Origin: Bradyrhizobium sp. NAS96.2 | Lineage (GTDB): Bacteria; Pseudomonadota; Alphaproteobacteria; Rhizobiales; Xanthobacteraceae | Direction: 5' to 3' | Length of the DNA: 41,836 nucleotides | Assembly: GCF_001908235.1 (NCBI RefSeq) | Contig: NZ_LGHK01000040.1 | Span: forward strand, 1-41,836 | In this document: positions 1 to 7,312 of the stretch, one piece after another | How the letters are laid out: every line of letters begins with the position of its first letter | How positions within the stretch are numbered: position 1 is the first letter of the stretch | Notes under the pieces: generated by a model | Seen by the model: only the letters and a program-made list of their open reading frames with translations | Databases searched by the model: none | What the model was told of the DNA's origin: nothing | Program-made: the position numbers and the translations under genes

Positions 1-214
1 CCCCGCGCCGGCCGTGCCGCGCCCGAGCCGGCAAGCCGACATGCTCAAGCGTGCCATCGCGGTGCCCGTCGCGGCTCGCCTGATCGCCACCTCACGGACC
101 GGAGCGAGCGCCGATACCACGACCCGGGCACTGGCCGCCGGCGCTGCCGTCCTGCTGGTCGGCTGGTTCGCCGCATCATGTTTCAGGCGTCGGCCGGACG
201 CCGTCCAGGACTAG
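1..214 (+). CDS. C-terminal end of an unrecognised membrane protein (5' partial)
   Basis: An open frame enters from the left edge without a start that must be used and stops at the TAG at 212-214. The visible 71 residues are polar and Arg/Ala-rich, followed by one hydrophobic segment (ALAAGAAVLLVGWFAASCF) and a short basic tail, so the C-terminus is probably anchored in the inner membrane. The stop lies just before the YihY gene, suggesting one transcript. I do not recognise the family. An internal ATG at 41 could also be the start of a small separate protein. Confidence 0.45.
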   Translation, partial: PAPAVPRPSRQADMLKRAIAVPVAARLIATSRTGASADTTTRALAAGAAVLLVGWFAASCFRRRPDAVQD

Positions 215-216
215 CG

Positions 217-1302
217 ATGGCGCCGCGCTCAAGTTGGTCGAACGACCTGATGCTCGCTGGAGCGACAGCGCTGGCAACGCTGGCGGTCTATCGATACGTG
301 TGCCGCGCGGAAACGCCGGTCGCACAGGAGCGGGGCCTCGAGCCCGCGTTGGCTGAAACGCAGGACCGTGGCCGGCTGGCTGAGACGCCGCTGCAGATTC
401 CGGCCGCCGGCTGGAAGGACATTCTACTGCGAACCTATCAGCAGATCGACGAGGACCGGCTGCTGGCGACTGCCGCCGGCGTCGTGTTCTACGGCCTGCT
501 GGCGATCTTCCCGGCCATCACTGCCCTGGTTTCGAGCTACGGTCTGTTTGCCGATCCGTCGACGATCTCTTCCAATCTGCGGAGCCTCGCACTGATGCTG
601 CCGGAAGGCTCATTCGCCATCGTCCAGGACCAGATTTCCCGCGTGCTCGCGAAGGGCACCTCGACGCTAGGACTGACCTTTGTGATCGGTCTGCTGATCG
701 CGATCTGGAGCGCCAATGCCGGCATGAAGGCGGTGTTCGACGCGCTCAACGTCGTCTATGAGGAGAAGGAGAAACGCGGCTTCATCAAGCTCAATCTGAT
801 GTCGCTCTCATTCACGATCGCAGCGCTCATTTCGATCATGCTGATGGTCGGCGCGGTGGTCGTCGTCCCGCTTCTGCTGCAGCAGGTTGGACTGGGCACA
901 CGGACCGAACTCATCGTCCGGTTCGGGCGGTGGCCGATCCTGATGCTCCTGCTGCTTGCCGGGCTCGCCGTGCTTTACCGCTATGGCCCCAGCCGAACCG
1001 AGCCGCGCTGGCAGTGGCTCAGCGTCGGCGCGGTCGCTGCGGCAGTTTTATGGCTGATCGGGTCGTCGTTGCTCTCCTGGTATCTTGCGAATTTCGGCAA
1101 TTACAGCGCGACCTACGGCTCGCTCGGCGCAGCCATCGGCCTGATGACCTGGATGTGGATGTCCGCGATCATCGTGCTGTGCGGCGCAGAGCTGAACTCG
1201 GAGATCGAGCATCAGACCGCGATCGATTCGACTGAGGGCCGCCGCAAGCCGCTCGGCGCGCGCGGCGCAAAAATGGCCGACACAGTCGGCAAGGCGCCTT
1301 AG
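217..1302 (+). CDS. YihY/BrkB-family inner-membrane protein
   Basis: A 361-residue protein of the YihY/virulence factor BrkB family. After a short N-terminal hydrophobic segment and an acidic linker, the family core begins near residue 95 (DRLLATAAGVVFYGLLAIFP). Several further membrane segments follow, including those around residues 150-175, 195-225 and 230-255, and a late one with the typical NFGNYSATYGSLGA sequence and a Trp/Met-rich helix. The start at 217 is chosen because AGGA at 207-210 gives a ribosome site 6 bases away, whereas the upstream in-frame ATG at 178 would overlap the preceding gene. The biochemical role of the family is unsettled; an old RNase BN assignment was withdrawn. 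Confidence 0.9.
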   Translation: MAPRSSWSNDLMLAGATALATLAVYRYVCRAETPVAQERGLEPALAETQDRGRLAETPLQIPAAGWKDILLRTYQQIDEDRLLATAAGVVFYGLLAIFPAITALVSSYGLFADPSTISSNLRSLALMLPEGSFAIVQDQISRVLAKGTSTLGLTFVIGLLIAIWSANAGMKAVFDALNVVYEEKEKRGFIKLNLMSLSFTIAALISIMLMVGAVVVVPLLLQQVGLGTRTELIVRFGRWPILMLLLLAGLAVLYRYGPSRTEPRWQWLSVGAVAAAVLWLIGSSLLSWYLANFGNYSATYGSLGAAIGLMTWMWMSAIIVLCGAELNSEIEHQTAIDSTEGRRKPLGARGAKMADTVGKAP

Positions 1303-1368
1303 CCAGGCCGCTGCGCCGTATGCAGCAACTTGCGTAGGAACCAACTCCATGACTGGGGTTTAGCCAGA

Positions 1369-1572
1369 ATGGTTCAGATCAGCGTGCTGGAAAAACCGAT
1401 CGAGCGCATCAAGGAAACCTGCGAGCTGATGGGCATCGCGGACAAGTTCGATCGCGCTCTTCCGCAGCTGGAGACCTTCCTCGAGGAGGAAGTTGCGCAG
1501 GGCGAGGTGAGCGAGTCGAAGTTGACCTTCGATGGGCTCAACTACCTGCGGCGGCTGCTGACGGCGGCGTGA
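1369..1572 (+). CDS. small acidic hypothetical protein
   Basis: A 67-residue protein starting MVQISVLEKPIERIKETCEL, rich in Glu and Leu and predicted mostly helical, without a signal peptide or membrane segment. It is not recognised. A TTG 39 bases upstream is in frame, but the ATG is preferred. A GGAAC at 1337 followed at 16 bases by GTTT resembles a degraded EcfG promoter; if used, it would give an almost leaderless message. It sits alone between the YihY and PfpI genes on the same strand. Confidence 0.6.
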   Translation: MVQISVLEKPIERIKETCELMGIADKFDRALPQLETFLEEEVAQGEVSESKLTFDGLNYLRRLLTAA

Positions 1573-1655
1573 TGTCCACCAGGCAGCGCGCCGGGTGACC
1601 GCGGCCGTAATGCGCCGATCCAGAACCTTTCAAGCAAGCGCTAATGGAGTTGTCT

Positions 1656-2216
1656 ATGGATTTGAAAGGCAAGAAAATCGCGATCCTCGCAACGAACGGT
1701 TTTGAGCAGTCGGAGCTCGAGGTGCCGCGTGATCACTTAAAGAAGGCCGGTGCCACGGTCGATGTGGTGTCGCTTGCCGCGGGCGAGATTAAAGGGTGGG
1801 ACAAGAAGGATTGGGGGCGCCCGGTTAAGGTCGACAAGACACTCGATCAGGCTACTGCCGGCGATTATGACGCGATCGTGCTGCCCGGCGGGCAGATCAA
1901 TCCGGACCTGCTGCGGGTCGAGCCCAAGGCGTTGAAGTTCATCAAGGATATCTTCGACGCCAAAAAGATCGTCGCCGCGGTCTGCCATGCGCCCTGGCTC
2001 CTGATCGAAGCCGGGATCGCCAAGGGCCGCAAGATGACTTCGTACAAGTCGATCAAGACGGATGTCATGAATGCCGGCGCGACCTGGGAGGATGCCGAAG
2101 TGGTCGTGGATCAGGGCGTCATCACTTCTCGAAATCCCGGTGATCTCGAGGCCTTCAGCGCCAAGATCATTGAGGAGGTGAAGGAAGGGCGGCACCTCAA
2201 GCGAAGCGCAGCGTGA
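1656..2216 (+). CDS. DJ-1/PfpI family protein (general stress protein 18 type)
   Basis: A 186-residue type 1 glutamine-amidotransferase-like protein. The flavodoxin-like fold starts with KKIAILATNGFEQSELEVP, and the nucleophile-elbow region reads AAVCHAPWLLIEAG near residue 111, with Cys followed by His as in the PfpI/YhbO/YraA subgroup. This subgroup is induced by stress and has been linked to protease, deglycase or chaperone activity; which applies here cannot be told. The start at 1656 is preferred to the in-frame ATG at 1644 because TGGAG lies about 7 bases before it. The copper-binding protein follows closely. Confidence 0.92.
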   Translation: MDLKGKKIAILATNGFEQSELEVPRDHLKKAGATVDVVSLAAGEIKGWDKKDWGRPVKVDKTLDQATAGDYDAIVLPGGQINPDLLRVEPKALKFIKDIFDAKKIVAAVCHAPWLLIEAGIAKGRKMTSYKSIKTDVMNAGATWEDAEVVVDQGVITSRNPGDLEAFSAKIIEEVKEGRHLKRSAA

Positions 2217-2225
2217 GGTACGGTC

Positions 2226-2555
2226 ATGGCATTCTCGGAGGAAATGAACCGATGCGTCGAGACCTGCCTGTCCTGCTACAGGACCTGTCTCGGTACCGCG
2301 ATGAACCATTGCCTGGTCACCGGCGGCAAGCATGTCGAGCCAACGTATTTTCGTCTGATGATGGCTTGCGCGGAGATGTGCCGGACTGCTGCTCACTTCA
2401 TGTTGATCAACACCCCGCATCACAAGCATACCTGCCGCGAATGCGCGGAGATCTGCAGCGAGTGCGCCGAGGATTGCGAACGCGTCGGCGGCATGGACGA
2501 ATGCGTGGCGATGTGCCGTGCGTGCGCGGAATCCTGCCGGAAGATGGCGGGCTGA
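2226..2555 (+). CDS. four-helix-bundle copper-binding protein (DUF326/Csp type)
   Basis: A 109-residue protein with 16 cysteines spaced as CxxC or CxxxC along helices (CVETCLSCYRTC, CRECAEICSECAEDC, CVAMCRACAESC). This is the pattern of Csp copper-storage four-helix bundles, whose inward-facing Cys residues bind many Cu(I) ions. There is no signal peptide, so it should be a cytosolic member. His residues in the central loop (HHKH) may help metal entry. It starts 9 bases after the PfpI stop, indicating one operon. Copper storage would fit the copper-dependent caa3 oxidase and SCO protein encoded further on. Confidence 0.9.
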   Translation: MAFSEEMNRCVETCLSCYRTCLGTAMNHCLVTGGKHVEPTYFRLMMACAEMCRTAAHFMLINTPHHKHTCRECAEICSECAEDCERVGGMDECVAMCRACAESCRKMAG

Positions 2556-2600
2556 CCGCCGGCGTTTTCTCGCAGAGATGGCGCCAGCCGGTTGCGCTTA

Positions 2601-2625
2601 GGAACATCGCTCCGAAGGCGCCGTT
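2601..2625 (+). promoter_or_regulatory. EcfG-type general-stress promoter, exact consensus
   Basis: GGAAC at 2601-2605, 16 bases, then CGTT at 2622-2625. This matches GGAAC-N16/17-CGTT known for the alphaproteobacterial general-stress sigma factor. The ATG of the DUF2231 gene is 24 bases downstream. Confidence 0.8.
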
Positions 2626-2648
2626 GAGGACCTTTCGGAGCCACGTCG

Positions 2649-3131
2649 ATGCAAGAGGTCGTCACAGTCACGGCGCATTCGGTCAATCCGGCCACGACGG
2701 CGAGGATTGGCATGCACCCCATTCATCCCATGCTGGTCCCGTTTCCGATCGTTTGCTTCGTCGGAACACTGGTGACAGACATCGCCTATTGGGCGACGGC
2801 CGAGATGCAATGGGCCAACTTTTCGGCCTGGCTGTTGTTTGCTGGGCTGATCATGGGCGGTCTTGCCGCGATCGCCGGCCTGATCGACTTCTTGAGCAGC
2901 CGTCTGATCCGCGGCCTGCCGTATGCATGGTTGCATATGGTCGGCAACGTGATCGTGATGCTGCTCGCGCTGTTCAATGCCTTCGTCCACAGCCGTGACG
3001 CCTGGACCTCGGTAGTGCCCACCGGGCTGGTGCTGTCGGCATTGACGGTTCTTGTCATGTTGTGCACCGGCTGGCTCGGCTGGGCGATGGTCTATCGATA
3101 TCGGGTCGGAGTGGCCGGCGATGCAGATTGA
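2649..3131 (+). CDS. DUF2231 family membrane protein
   Basis: A 160-residue protein with four membrane segments after about 25 polar residues. The sequence MHPIHPMLVPFPIVCFVGTL is characteristic of DUF2231, whose conserved His-Pro residues may hold a cofactor, but no function is established. GGAG lies about 10 bases upstream of the start. The gene is the first under the promoter at 2601-2625, and its 3' end overlaps the start of the sugar dehydrogenase by 11 bases, implying coupled translation. DUF2231 genes often accompany periplasmic redox proteins. Confidence 0.85.
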   Translation: MQEVVTVTAHSVNPATTARIGMHPIHPMLVPFPIVCFVGTLVTDIAYWATAEMQWANFSAWLLFAGLIMGGLAAIAGLIDFLSSRLIRGLPYAWLHMVGNVIVMLLALFNAFVHSRDAWTSVVPTGLVLSALTVLVMLCTGWLGWAMVYRYRVGVAGDAD

Positions 3132-4464
3132 TCTGACACACAACACGGCCGGTAAGCTCGCGGTATTGCTAATGGCTACGCTGTGCGTGGCCGGCTGCAG
3201 CAAGGAGACAGCGCCTGATCCCAAGACCCAGATCGGCGCGCGCCCCGATCTGCCCGCGCTGGAGCAGTATCTGCTGCCGCCGATGCACGTCGCCGCCGTG
3301 GTCGGATGGAAGCAGGGCGAGAAACCCAGGGTGCCGGATACCCTGCAGATCAATGCGCTCGCCACCGGCTTGCAGCATCCGCGCTCGCTCTACGTGCTTC
3401 CCAATGGCGATATCCTGGTCGTCGAATCCAAGGCGCCGGGGACGGAGCCGATCAAGCGGCCAAAGGACTTCATCATGAAATGGGTGGAGTCGTGGGCGAC
3501 CTCCGGCGGCGATACCGGCGAAAGCAATCGCATCACGCTGCTGCGCGATGCGGACGGCGACGGCAAGCCGGAGACGCAGAGCGTCTTCCTCGACCATCTC
3601 CATTCGCCGTTCGGCGTCGCGCTGGTCGGCAACGATCTCTATGTCGCGAACACCGATGCCATCGTCCGGTACCCCTATCATGAGGGCGAGACCAAGATCA
3701 CCGAACCGGGGCAGACCCTGACCCAGCTTCTGGGCGGGCCGATCGATCATCACTGGACCAAGAGCCTGGTGGCAAGCCCCGACGGCGCGCTGCTCTACGT
3801 CGGCGTCGGCTCCAACAGCAACATCACCGAGAATGGTATCGAGGCGGAGAAGAACCGCGCAGCCATCCTCGAGGTTGACCGCGCCACCGGCCGTTCGCGG
3901 ATCTTCGCCAGCGGGCTGCGCAATCCGAATGGTTTGACCTTCGAGCCGCAGAGCCATGCGCTGTGGACCGTCGTTAACGAACGCGACGAGATCGGCCCCA
4001 ACCTCGTGCCCGACTATCTGACGTCGGTAAAGGATGGCGGCTTCTACGGCTGGCCCTATAGCTATTTCGGCAAGAACGTCGATCCGCGCGTGCAGCCGCC
4101 GCGACCGGACCTGGTCGCGAAAGCCACGGTCCCCGACTATGCGTTGAGTTCGCACGTCGCGCCGCTGGGGCTCGCTTTCTACACCGGCGACAAGCTGCCG
4201 CCATCCTATCGCGGTGGTGCCTTCATCGGCGAGCACGGCAGTTGGAACCGGCCGCAGCTCAACGGCTACAAGGTCGTCTATGTGCCGTTTGCCGACGGCC
4301 ATCCGAATGGACCCACGCAGGACGTCGTGACTGGTTTTCTGAGCGACGATGAAAAGTCCCGCGGCAGGCCGGTGGGATTGGCGATCGACAAGTCCGGCGC
4401 GCTGCTGATCGCAGACGACGTCGGCAATACGGTGTGGCGTGTGACCGCCTCCGGCCGGCTCTGA
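3121..4464 (+). CDS. PQQ-type soluble sugar/sorbosone dehydrogenase-like lipoprotein
   Basis: A 447-residue beta-propeller protein of the glucose/sorbosone dehydrogenase family. A lipoprotein signal with lipobox LCVAGC ends near residue 23, so it should be anchored in the periplasm. Family blocks include ATGLQHPRSLYVLPNGDILVVE, SPFGVALVGNDLYVANTD, SGLRNPNGLTFEP and FIGEHGSWNRP. Family members oxidise sugars with pyrroloquinoline quinone and pass electrons to a carrier; the substrate here is unknown. The ATG at 3121 overlaps the DUF2231 stop. No PQQ biosynthesis gene is in the window. The unit lies behind an exact EcfG-type promoter, so stress control is likely. Confidence 0.9.
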   Translation: MQIDLTHNTAGKLAVLLMATLCVAGCSKETAPDPKTQIGARPDLPALEQYLLPPMHVAAVVGWKQGEKPRVPDTLQINALATGLQHPRSLYVLPNGDILVVESKAPGTEPIKRPKDFIMKWVESWATSGGDTGESNRITLLRDADGDGKPETQSVFLDHLHSPFGVALVGNDLYVANTDAIVRYPYHEGETKITEPGQTLTQLLGGPIDHHWTKSLVASPDGALLYVGVGSNSNITENGIEAEKNRAAILEVDRATGRSRIFASGLRNPNGLTFEPQSHALWTVVNERDEIGPNLVPDYLTSVKDGGFYGWPYSYFGKNVDPRVQPPRPDLVAKATVPDYALSSHVAPLGLAFYTGDKLPPSYRGGAFIGEHGSWNRPQLNGYKVVYVPFADGHPNGPTQDVVTGFLSDDEKSRGRPVGLAIDKSGALLIADDVGNTVWRVTASGRL

Positions 4465-4510
4465 CAATCCGTTGGCGTTTCCACCCGCGCACAAGCAATT
4501 GGAGAACGCC

Positions 4511-4856
4511 ATGAGCGACAGCTCGATCAAGAAAGTATCTATCAGCACGTCCTCGAAGGGGGAGATGGGCCAGACCTACCTCGTGTCGGGCAAACGCGTT
4601 GCGATGCGGCTCTGGGATCGCGAACAGCCGCAACCAGGTGTTACCGATCGGCGCGACTACGAGACGGTCGGATATGCCATCAGTGGTGCGGCCGAATTGA
4701 CCGTGGAAGGGGCAGACCATCCGTCTGCAGCCGGGCGATTCCTGGCTGGTTCCCGCGGGGGCGGAGCACCGCTATCGCATTCTCGAGCCATTCACGGCGG
4801 TCGAAGCCACTGCGCCGCCGGCGCAGGTGCACGGCCGCGACAAGGTTCACTCGTAG
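4511..4856 (+). pseudogene. cupin-domain protein broken by one surplus G
   Basis: The N-terminal half (MSDSSIKKVSIS to ELTVEG, GGAG 6 bases before the ATG) and the C-terminal half (QTIRLQPGDSWLVPAGAEHR to RDKVHS) are in different frames. They join perfectly if one G is removed from the G run at 4709-4712. The two halves contain the two cupin motifs (YETVGYAISGAAEL and PGDSWLVPAGAEHRY), giving a normal 114-residue small cupin. The interval is 346 bases, one more than a multiple of three. It may be a true mutation or a sequencing error. A small cupin of this kind may bind a metal or small ligand; no reaction can be named. Confidence 0.8.
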
Positions 4857-4874
4857 AGGCTAACAGTGTCGAAC

Positions 4875-5045
4875 ATGCTCGAGGAACAGCTCAGGGAAGC
4901 GATTATCGGCGAATTGAAGCGGCAGGCCGCCAACGGGCCGGATGTGCTCCGGGTGCAGGATGCCGGGGAAATGGCGGTCAGCGGCACGATCGATCTGGAC
5001 GCGCTGATCATGGTGATCGCGGGCGCTGTCGCGGGCGGTCCCTGA
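4875..5045 (+). CDS. small hypothetical protein, 56 residues
   Basis: A compact open frame MLEEQLREAIIGELKRQAAN followed by a Val/Asp-rich middle and ending with hydrophobic LIMVIAGAVAGGP. A GTG at 4866 is an in-frame alternative start. It begins 18 bases after the cupin stop. The helical acidic N-terminus and hydrophobic C-terminus suggest membrane association, but there is no recognised family. Confidence 0.6.
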   Translation: MLEEQLREAIIGELKRQAANGPDVLRVQDAGEMAVSGTIDLDALIMVIAGAVAGGP

Positions 5046-5058
5046 CGGCGGTGGTTTA

Positions 5059-5083
5059 GGAACCCACCGCTAGGTCTGCGCTT
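5059..5083 (+). promoter_or_regulatory. possible degenerate EcfG-type promoter
   Basis: GGAAC at 5059-5063, 16 bases, then GCTT in place of CGTT. Its distance (about 20 bases) from the ATG at 5104 is right for a promoter, but the -10 match is only two of four. Confidence 0.3.
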
Positions 5084-5103
5084 CTGTTCCTGAGGAGATC
5101 GAC

Positions 5104-5271
5104 ATGAAAAGAAAACCAAAACCTGTGACGCAGGATTCCGGCCGCTCGAGCGACTGGGGTTCACATGCGCAAACCGACAAGCCCTGGAAGGGCAATCCCG
5201 AGAAGGAGCAACGCTCCGGCGACGACAAGAAGCCCGACCTGGAAAAGTGGCATGAATCGAACACGCAATAA
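5104..5271 (+). CDS. small hydrophilic Lys/Asp-rich protein, 55 residues
   Basis: The frame starts MKRKPKPVTQDSGRSSDWGS and ends KKPDLEKWHESNTQ. It has a strong ribosome site (GAGGAG at 5092-5097, 6 bases before the ATG). The protein has almost no hydrophobic residues and is probably disordered, resembling hydrophilin-like stress proteins in composition only. It stands between two other small genes on the same strand and behind a weak stress-type promoter. Confidence 0.6.
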   Translation: MKRKPKPVTQDSGRSSDWGSHAQTDKPWKGNPEKEQRSGDDKKPDLEKWHESNTQ

Positions 5272-5285
5272 TCGGCGAGCAACGG

Positions 5286-5513
5286 ATGGCTGCCTTTCAC
5301 TTCGCGATCGTCAACGATAAGCGTGTCATCGACCAGACCGGCCGGCCGGTCGACGATCGAGACCAGGCTATTGCGACCGCAAAACGCCTTGCCATCGATC
5401 TTGCCGAGACCCGGCAGGAATATCTGGGGCGCGGATATTTTGTCTCGGTCCTTGGTGTCGACGCCCGCGAAATTCACCGCGAGAGTATCGACAGCGCCGA
5501 GAAGAGCGGATGA
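5286..5513 (+). CDS. DUF6894-like small protein
   Basis: A 75-residue protein starting MAAFHFAIVNDKRVIDQTGR with the helix DRDQAIATAKRLAIDLAETR and a beta-rich C-terminal part. The order 'short beta hairpin, variable loop, then ExAxxxAxxxA helix' resembles the small DUF6894 proteins that occur in many copies in Bradyrhizobium relatives. No function is known. It follows the 55-residue gene after 14 bases. Confidence 0.6.
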   Translation: MAAFHFAIVNDKRVIDQTGRPVDDRDQAIATAKRLAIDLAETRQEYLGRGYFVSVLGVDAREIHRESIDSAEKSG

Positions 5514-5580
5514 TGTCCCCGGCTAGCGGACCGGCAGGACATCCGCCGGCACTTCGGTTCGGCAACGCTTGGAGAGACCG

Positions 5581-5736
5581 ATGGATAAGGGCCTGGAAAT
5601 CTTCTATGGCATCGGAGCGCTCATACTCCTGACGGCCTTGATTTTCGCAGTGTTGCAGTATCACTTTCGCAACAGGCGCGCCGTTCGGTCGGGCGACGAG
5701 ATCGTCCGCAAGCGATACGAGCGGAACGAGACGTGA
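5581..5736 (+). CDS. single-pass small membrane protein, 51 residues
   Basis: The frame MDKGLEIFYGIGALILLTAL carries one membrane helix (residues 8-27) followed by a basic cytosolic tail (HFRNRRAVRSGDEIVRKRYE). GGAGAG at 5571-5576 is a good ribosome site. It is convergent with the 32-residue membrane protein at 5778-5876. The family is not recognised. Confidence 0.6.
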   Translation: MDKGLEIFYGIGALILLTALIFAVLQYHFRNRRAVRSGDEIVRKRYERNET

Positions 5737-5777
5737 TGCAGCCGCCACCCCGATCGCCGATCGGAGGCAGGAGCCGC

Positions 5778-5876
5778 TCAATCGGAGCTGACATAGTGGG
5801 CGCGCCAGAGCAGCAATATGACGATCAGCGCGGCGATCCCGGCGGCTATTGCGATCCACGGCATGTAGTCGGCCAT
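5778..5876 (-). CDS. very small single-pass membrane protein, 32 residues
   Basis: The protein MADYMPWIAIAAGIAALIVI... is almost entirely one membrane helix followed by LWRAHYVSSD. A strong ribosome site (GGGGGAG) lies 5 bases before the ATG, which is the main reason to accept such a short gene. It lies downstream of the CBS-domain gene on the same strand, with an 8-bp inverted repeat (5892-5899 and 5919-5926) between them. Confidence 0.55.
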   Translation of the reverse strand: MADYMPWIAIAAGIAALIVILLLWRAHYVSSD

Positions 5877-5941
5877 TGACTCCCCCTTGACGCTCCGCCC
5901 CGTGAACCACAGACGCGAGGCGGAGCCATGAAATCGGATAG

Positions 5942-6373
5942 CTAGACTTGCGCGTGCTGGGTCGCCGGCCGGGAGATTTGACCGAGAGCCGCGCCCGTGC
6001 CGTCGTTCGGCTGGATCTGGGCGATATCCCCGAGCGCAATAATGCCGACCAGGCGCTTGTCACGGTCCAGCACGGGCAGGCGCCGGACCTGGATCGCTCC
6101 CATGTTCTGGGCGATGTCCTCGATCTCCTGATCCTCGAAACAATACTTCACTTCAGCGGTCATGATGTCGCCGACTCGTGACTCCGGACCGCGGCCCGTT
6201 CCGATGCCACGGACTGCGATATCGCGATCGGTGATCATCCCGACCAGACGTTCATTGTCGGCAACCGGCAGCATGCCAACCCCCAGCGTTCCCATGGCCT
6301 CGGCGACGTCGCGGAGCGTGTCGTCGGGGGTGCACAGCTGGACCTCGGGTGTCATTGCGTCGGATATCTTCAT
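5942..6373 (-). CDS. tandem CBS-domain protein
   Basis: A 143-residue protein made of a pair of CBS domains. The first begins MKISDAMTPEVQLCTPDDTL and ends VGMITDRDIAVRGI; the second contains VRRLPVLDRDKRLVGIIALGDIA. CBS pairs bind adenine nucleotides and report cell energy state; a stand-alone pair usually acts on a partner not visible here. The Ala/Gln-rich C-terminal tail is not conserved. GGAGAGGCG precedes the start, and an exact EcfG-type promoter lies 37 bases upstream, so the gene is probably induced by general stress. Confidence 0.93.
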   Translation of the reverse strand: MKISDAMTPEVQLCTPDDTLRDVAEAMGTLGVGMLPVADNERLVGMITDRDIAVRGIGTGRGPESRVGDIMTAEVKYCFEDQEIEDIAQNMGAIQVRRLPVLDRDKRLVGIIALGDIAQIQPNDGTGAALGQISRPATQHAQV

Positions 6374-6409
6374 GATCGCCTCTCCATTTGGCTGGCTGCG
6401 TACCGGCCT

Positions 6410-6435
6410 AACGAGGCGGTCCGGAGCGGCGTTCC
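6410..6435 (-). promoter_or_regulatory. EcfG-type promoter of the CBS-domain gene, exact consensus
   Basis: On the minus strand GGAAC (6435-6431), 17 bases, then CGTT (6413-6410). The ATG at 6373 is 37 bases downstream. Confidence 0.75.
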
Positions 6436-6451
6436 GAACTTTGTGCGGCGT

Positions 6452-7159
6452 TTACTTGCCGTTCTCGGTGGTCAACTCGAACGACCTGACGACAAAGTGC
6501 TTCTCGACGACGCGCAGTAGATCGACCGGCGGAGCGGCGTTTTCCGGCCGCCGCCACGAGATCTCAAAGTGATAATCTGCGTCGGCGGAGCCGTCGTGGC
6601 GTCGCTGTTCCTGGAATCGGCCGCTGTAGTGCAGCGGCTTGATCAATTTTGGCAGCACGTCGATGACGTCAAAATTGGCTTCGCAGCTGACGGTCAGAGC
6701 CGCCCGATGGCGCCGCGGGATTGACACGTCGACCCATTTCAGAACCGAAAGGGTGACAACCCCGATGGCTGTTGCGACGCAGCCCAACGCGAGTTGTCCA
6801 CCGCCGAGGCAAAGGCCGATTACCGTAATCAGCCAGAGCGTCGCCGCCGTGGTCACGCCGGTGACAAGGTCGCCCTTCTTGAGGATCGTGCCGCCGCCAA
6901 TGAAGCCGACGCCGGTCAGGATACCGAGCGGGAGCCGCATCAGGTCCATGACCGCGAAAGAGCCCGAACCCTTTCCGTCGAGCGAGAGAAGGAGGTTGGC
7001 CTGGATCATCGATAGCGACGCGGCAAGGCCAACCAGGATCGTCGTCCGCAAGCCGGCGGCATGCCCCCGAGCACCACGGTCGAAGCCGATAATGGCGCTG
7101 GCGAGAACGGTCAAGGCGAGGCGGATTGCGATATCGGTCCAGGTAGGATGAAGCGGCAT
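6452..7159 (-). CDS. MgtC/SapB family membrane protein
   Basis: A 235-residue protein. The N-terminal hydrophobic half (about residues 8-140) has the MgtC signature: IGFDRGARGHAAGLRT, then GILTGVGFIGGGTILKKG. The C-terminal cytosolic part after residue 150 is a small alpha/beta domain as in longer MgtC proteins. MgtC proteins help growth at low magnesium and inhibit the F1Fo ATPase in some pathogens; in free-living bacteria the role is less clear. It is transcribed towards the CBS gene, but the latter has its own promoter. A possible degenerate EcfG site (GGAAC at 7313-7309, CATT at 7292-7289) lies about 130 bases upstream. Confidence 0.92.
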   Translation of the reverse strand: MPLHPTWTDIAIRLALTVLASAIIGFDRGARGHAAGLRTTILVGLAASLSMIQANLLLSLDGKGSGSFAVMDLMRLPLGILTGVGFIGGGTILKKGDLVTGVTTAATLWLITVIGLCLGGGQLALGCVATAIGVVTLSVLKWVDVSIPRRHRAALTVSCEANFDVIDVLPKLIKPLHYSGRFQEQRRHDGSADADYHFEISWRRPENAAPPVDLLRVVEKHFVVRSFELTTENGK

Positions 7160-7312
7160 GTCCCGCTCCGTGCGCTAGGACGCGTTGGTAGAGGAGGGGT
7201 CCTTGCCTAGCCGTTTGGGCGTGTAGTTCGGGGTAATGGATTTCTGCCTATCGAACGGCATCGCATCGGTTCCATTCTCTCGAAAGCCAATGCGGGACGA
7301 AAATAATCGTTC

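Noticed and set aside
1337..1361. EcfG promoter before the 67-residue protein
   Set aside because: GGAAC is present, but at 16 bases only GTTT follows and the message would be leaderless; kept only as a remark.
3169..4548. 459-codon minus-strand frame
   Set aside because: Exactly antisense to the PQQ-type dehydrogenase, Arg-rich, without family motifs; a GC-driven shadow.
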